Assembly (NCBI GenBank): GCA_001247695.2
Contig: LGRX02014126.1
Location: 17,714-81,713, forward strand
Direction: 5' to 3'
DNA length: 64,000 bases
From: Cymbomonas tetramitiformis
Taxonomy: Eukaryota; Chlorophyta; Pyramimonadophyceae; Pyramimonadales; Pyramimonadaceae
Below are positions 61,617 through 64,000 of this stretch, one piece after another. The notes beneath the pieces are model-generated. The model was not told where the DNA came from and searched no databases. It worked only from the letters and a program-made list of their open reading frames with translations. Positions within the stretch are counted from its first letter, which is position 1. Each line of letters begins with the position of its first letter. A program made the position numbers and the translations under genes.

Positions 61617-61663
61617 CTATAATAACACACCAACACTAACAAAAACCTTCAACTACGGAATGC

Positions 61664-61665
61664 GC

Positions 61666-61698
<33 letters not shown>
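61664..61698. repeat. GT dinucleotide microsatellite
   Basis: About 16 GT units, preceded by GCGCGC. Confidence 0.95.
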
Positions 61699-61699
<1 letters not shown>

Positions 61700-61864
61700 T
61701 ATATGTATATATATCTGTAATTGCACATGTATTATATCTGTACATTATCTGCATTATATAATTCAATGGAGTATGTATGCGTTGTATATATTTAGTATTC
61801 CACACCTTCCCCCCTCAAGGAAGTGTAAGAACTACCAGGCAGTTGTCAAGTGCCTTGAATATAC

Positions 61865-62123
61865 TGCTGAAATCTGTATAGGCAGCTCTGACCGGGAGTC
61901 CCGGTGCAGGCCCCTATGGCAGATTCCTAGGTAGCCAACACTGGACCTGTGACTGATCCGTAAGCCCGTGCTGCGACACATCAAAGTGTCACAGGTAGCT
62001 AGGACCGAGACCGTTCCGACTCCGTGACCGTTCCGGGTATATCTAGCTTAGGGTTTATTTCTTATGCGAGTTTATCTATATTGGTTCACTGACTGTCTGA
62101 TATCTTGAACCGGGATATTCCAG
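61865..62123 (-). repeat. 260-bp dispersed repeat, copy 2 (inverted)
   Basis: Reverse complement of 46,133-46,392 with scattered base changes. Confidence 0.85.
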
Positions 62124-62154
62124 TGTATACTCCAATTAGGCATTGTGCAACCCT

Positions 62155-62238
62155 GTGGGAAGCAGCCTTACAGTCCTTGGGATGTAGCCCTACAGTTCTT
62201 GGGTTGTTGCCCCACACTTCTTGGGATGTAGCCCTGGA
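62155..62238. repeat. Three tandem units of about 30 bp
   Basis: Units of the form CCTTGGGATGTAGCCC (CTTACAGT/CCTACAGT lead-in), the middle one changed to GGGTTGTTGCCCC. Confidence 0.75.
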
Positions 62239-62239
62239 A

Positions 62240-64000
62240 TGTTAGTCATGGTTGTGCCGATTTCAGCATGACTATAATACCAATTTACCGTGTGTGTGTT
62301 TCACTAGTATTTTATGGTATTTTAGGCAGTATGGGTTACATTGACCCTAATCGCTCTCAGTGACATTAGGGTGTTACACAATATCAGGAACCCCTTAAAA
62401 TGGTCAAAGTGAACAAACATACAATTTTTCCGAAAGAAAGAAGCAAGATTGGGTTCAGCATGTCACTGTTTTGTTATGTAATATCTTAAGTGTGTGTTAC
62501 ACCCCTAGATGTTACATGTAAGATATTTAGGTAGTTACCTGAGATATGAAATGTGGCATGGTGATTTTTTGGTACCTTAATAGGCACAAAATTGGAATCC
62601 GCGACAAAATTGGACCCAAAAATTCATTTTTAAATTAAACGTGTGACTTTTTCACCCATTTTTGCCACTTTGAGCCATATATTTCAGATATATAAGTCTC
62701 AGTATGTATATACTGTCTATCACAGTATCATGTCTTTCACAACTCTTTAAGGTAACTTATCATCACACATGAAATCTAAAATGATCTGTTTCATGGTGTT
62801 TCTGTGAAGATATGTATATGGTCAATTCCCAGGGTTTTACTGATTGAAACCCATGACCAATATATAGCCTTATCTACACATGCTTTTGTGGAGGATGTAG
62901 TTGCTCCAGCGATTCGTGGGAATGCATGGACAGTGCTCAACAGTGACCAATTGTATTTGAGCACTGTATACTGCCTTCGGGTCTGGAGATATCTCCATCC
63001 GGCCCTGCAGCAGGTTGTTTGATCCTGTCCCTTATGTATCGCCATCACTGACAGTCCACACGCACATGTGTTTGTGGTTGGTATGTATGCATTAGGCATG
63101 CGATATATATATTATCTGCATACTTACATTGATCATTTACACTTTACTGATTGAGTGTAATGGCAATATATATCTGAGATAAGTACTGAGATAAGTACTG
63201 TGATAAGTATATTCATGTATACCTACTGTATGTGTGTGTGTGTGTATACACTCACTGTTGAACCACACATCTGAAATAAATTGTGATAAGTTAAGTTAAG
63301 TTAACTTTATCATGCATGTATAGTATGTATACCAATGGACAGCATGTACCATGAATGATGTATATCAAATATTTCAGTATATTGTAATCCTGTATCTCAA
63401 TTGAATGATGAGCATGTTGATTTTCACAAACAGCTCTGATGAGTGTCCAGTCTATGATTAACAGGAGAACAGCTGCCCATACCTAAATCCTGTGATATAG
63501 GACAGCTGAGCTAATTCCTGTCTGACAATCAAGACTGGCATCTTCTGCATGTTTGGATGTTCAATATATTTGTAACGCTGGACTTACAAGCTCGTGCGTG
63601 TTATACATGTAAGTTGCATTATGTCGCACTAAGTCGTATGCATGTATAGCCATAATGCCAAGCCGTTATCGTGATCAGGCTGGATATATACATGCATTTT
63701 ATGACTACCACTTTCTGATACAATGATGTGCAATTATGTATACACTGGCATAATGCGTCATATAGTGTGCGCATGCCGACCACGAAAGCACCCAATACTG
63801 TATGACCATAACTGTAAATCACGCGCCATTTGAAATACATAATGTGCGCTGTAATCCGATGATGCTATTTGTCCATAATCATCTGTAAAATCACACTACG
63901 AATACTGTATATATGTTACGATATGAGCCCGCCGCTGGTATATACCGGCAGATTTCGGTACAGGCCCGCCTGTATTGATTCCACTGGTACAGGCCCGCCT
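62240..64000. other. AT-rich intergenic DNA, no gene seen
   Basis: Only short frames without domains. TGTTACACCC-type words near 62,375 resemble the start of some Ty3 LTRs. At the extreme right end TACAGGCCCGCCT occurs twice, perhaps the start of another repeat that continues beyond the window. Confidence 0.45.

Noticed and set aside
1..64000. tRNA and rRNA genes
   Set aside because: No cloverleaf-like sequence with a convincing T-arm and anticodon arm, and no rRNA core sequence, was seen; a tRNAscan-SE and Rfam run would settle it.

Overview
The window is eukaryotic nuclear DNA, about 80% of it transposable elements, with one clear host gene: a 14-exon gene for the beta subunit of the mitochondrial processing peptidase (52,676-57,062, + strand). 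Its spliced product (493 aa) looks most like plant and green-algal MPP-beta. Together with GC-rich retroelement coding sequence and many short GT-AG introns, this suggests a large, repeat-rich algal or protist genome, possibly of the green lineage. The species cannot be fixed from sequence alone. No bacterial genes, rRNA, tRNA or CRISPR array were recognised.

Layout. (1) 1-12,283, minus strand: a decayed Ty3/gypsy-type element, here called family A copy 1 (A1), running gag, ORF2, protease, RT, RNase H, Dam-like DNA adenine methyltransferase, integrase, a damaged chromodomain and a C5-cytosine methyltransferase cut by the window edge. Its gag is split by a 1.56-kb insertion (8,988-10,545). (2) 12,284-13,985: a fragment of a second Ty3-like family (B). 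(3) 13,990-24,706, plus strand: family A copy 2 (A2), same gene order, with its RNase H split by a 519-bp MITE and ending in a polypurine tract and an 864-bp 3' LTR. (4) 25,649-27,480, minus: remnant of a Ty1/copia pol. (5) 27,780-42,624, plus: a long family B element with a hairpin-repeat leader, gag, protease, two ORFs of unknown function (one rich in membrane segments), RT/RNase H, a DNMT3-like C5 methyltransferase and an integrase interrupted by a second copy of the 1.5-kb insertion. (6) 42,700-43,640: two MITEs. (7) 43,915-45,990, minus: a broken gag-only remnant. (8) 46,476-48,895, plus: the 3' end of a 5'-truncated LINE that encodes a zinc knuckle and a Dam-like NPPF methyltransferase domain. 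(9) 48,903-51,464: a compact LTR element carrying only gag (TR-GAG type) with 5-bp target duplications. (10) the host MPP gene. (11) 57,063-64,000: a TIR transposon, a Ty3-like gag remnant, solo LTR-like repeats and AT-rich DNA.

The striking theme is that three unrelated retroelement lineages in 64 kb carry DNA methyltransferase domains: family A carries two different kinds (adenine-type and cytosine-type) on either side of its integrase, family B carries a separate DNMT3-like cytosine enzyme before its integrase, and the LINE carries an adenine-type domain at its 3' end. All frame assignments and homologies were made by eye; no database search was run.
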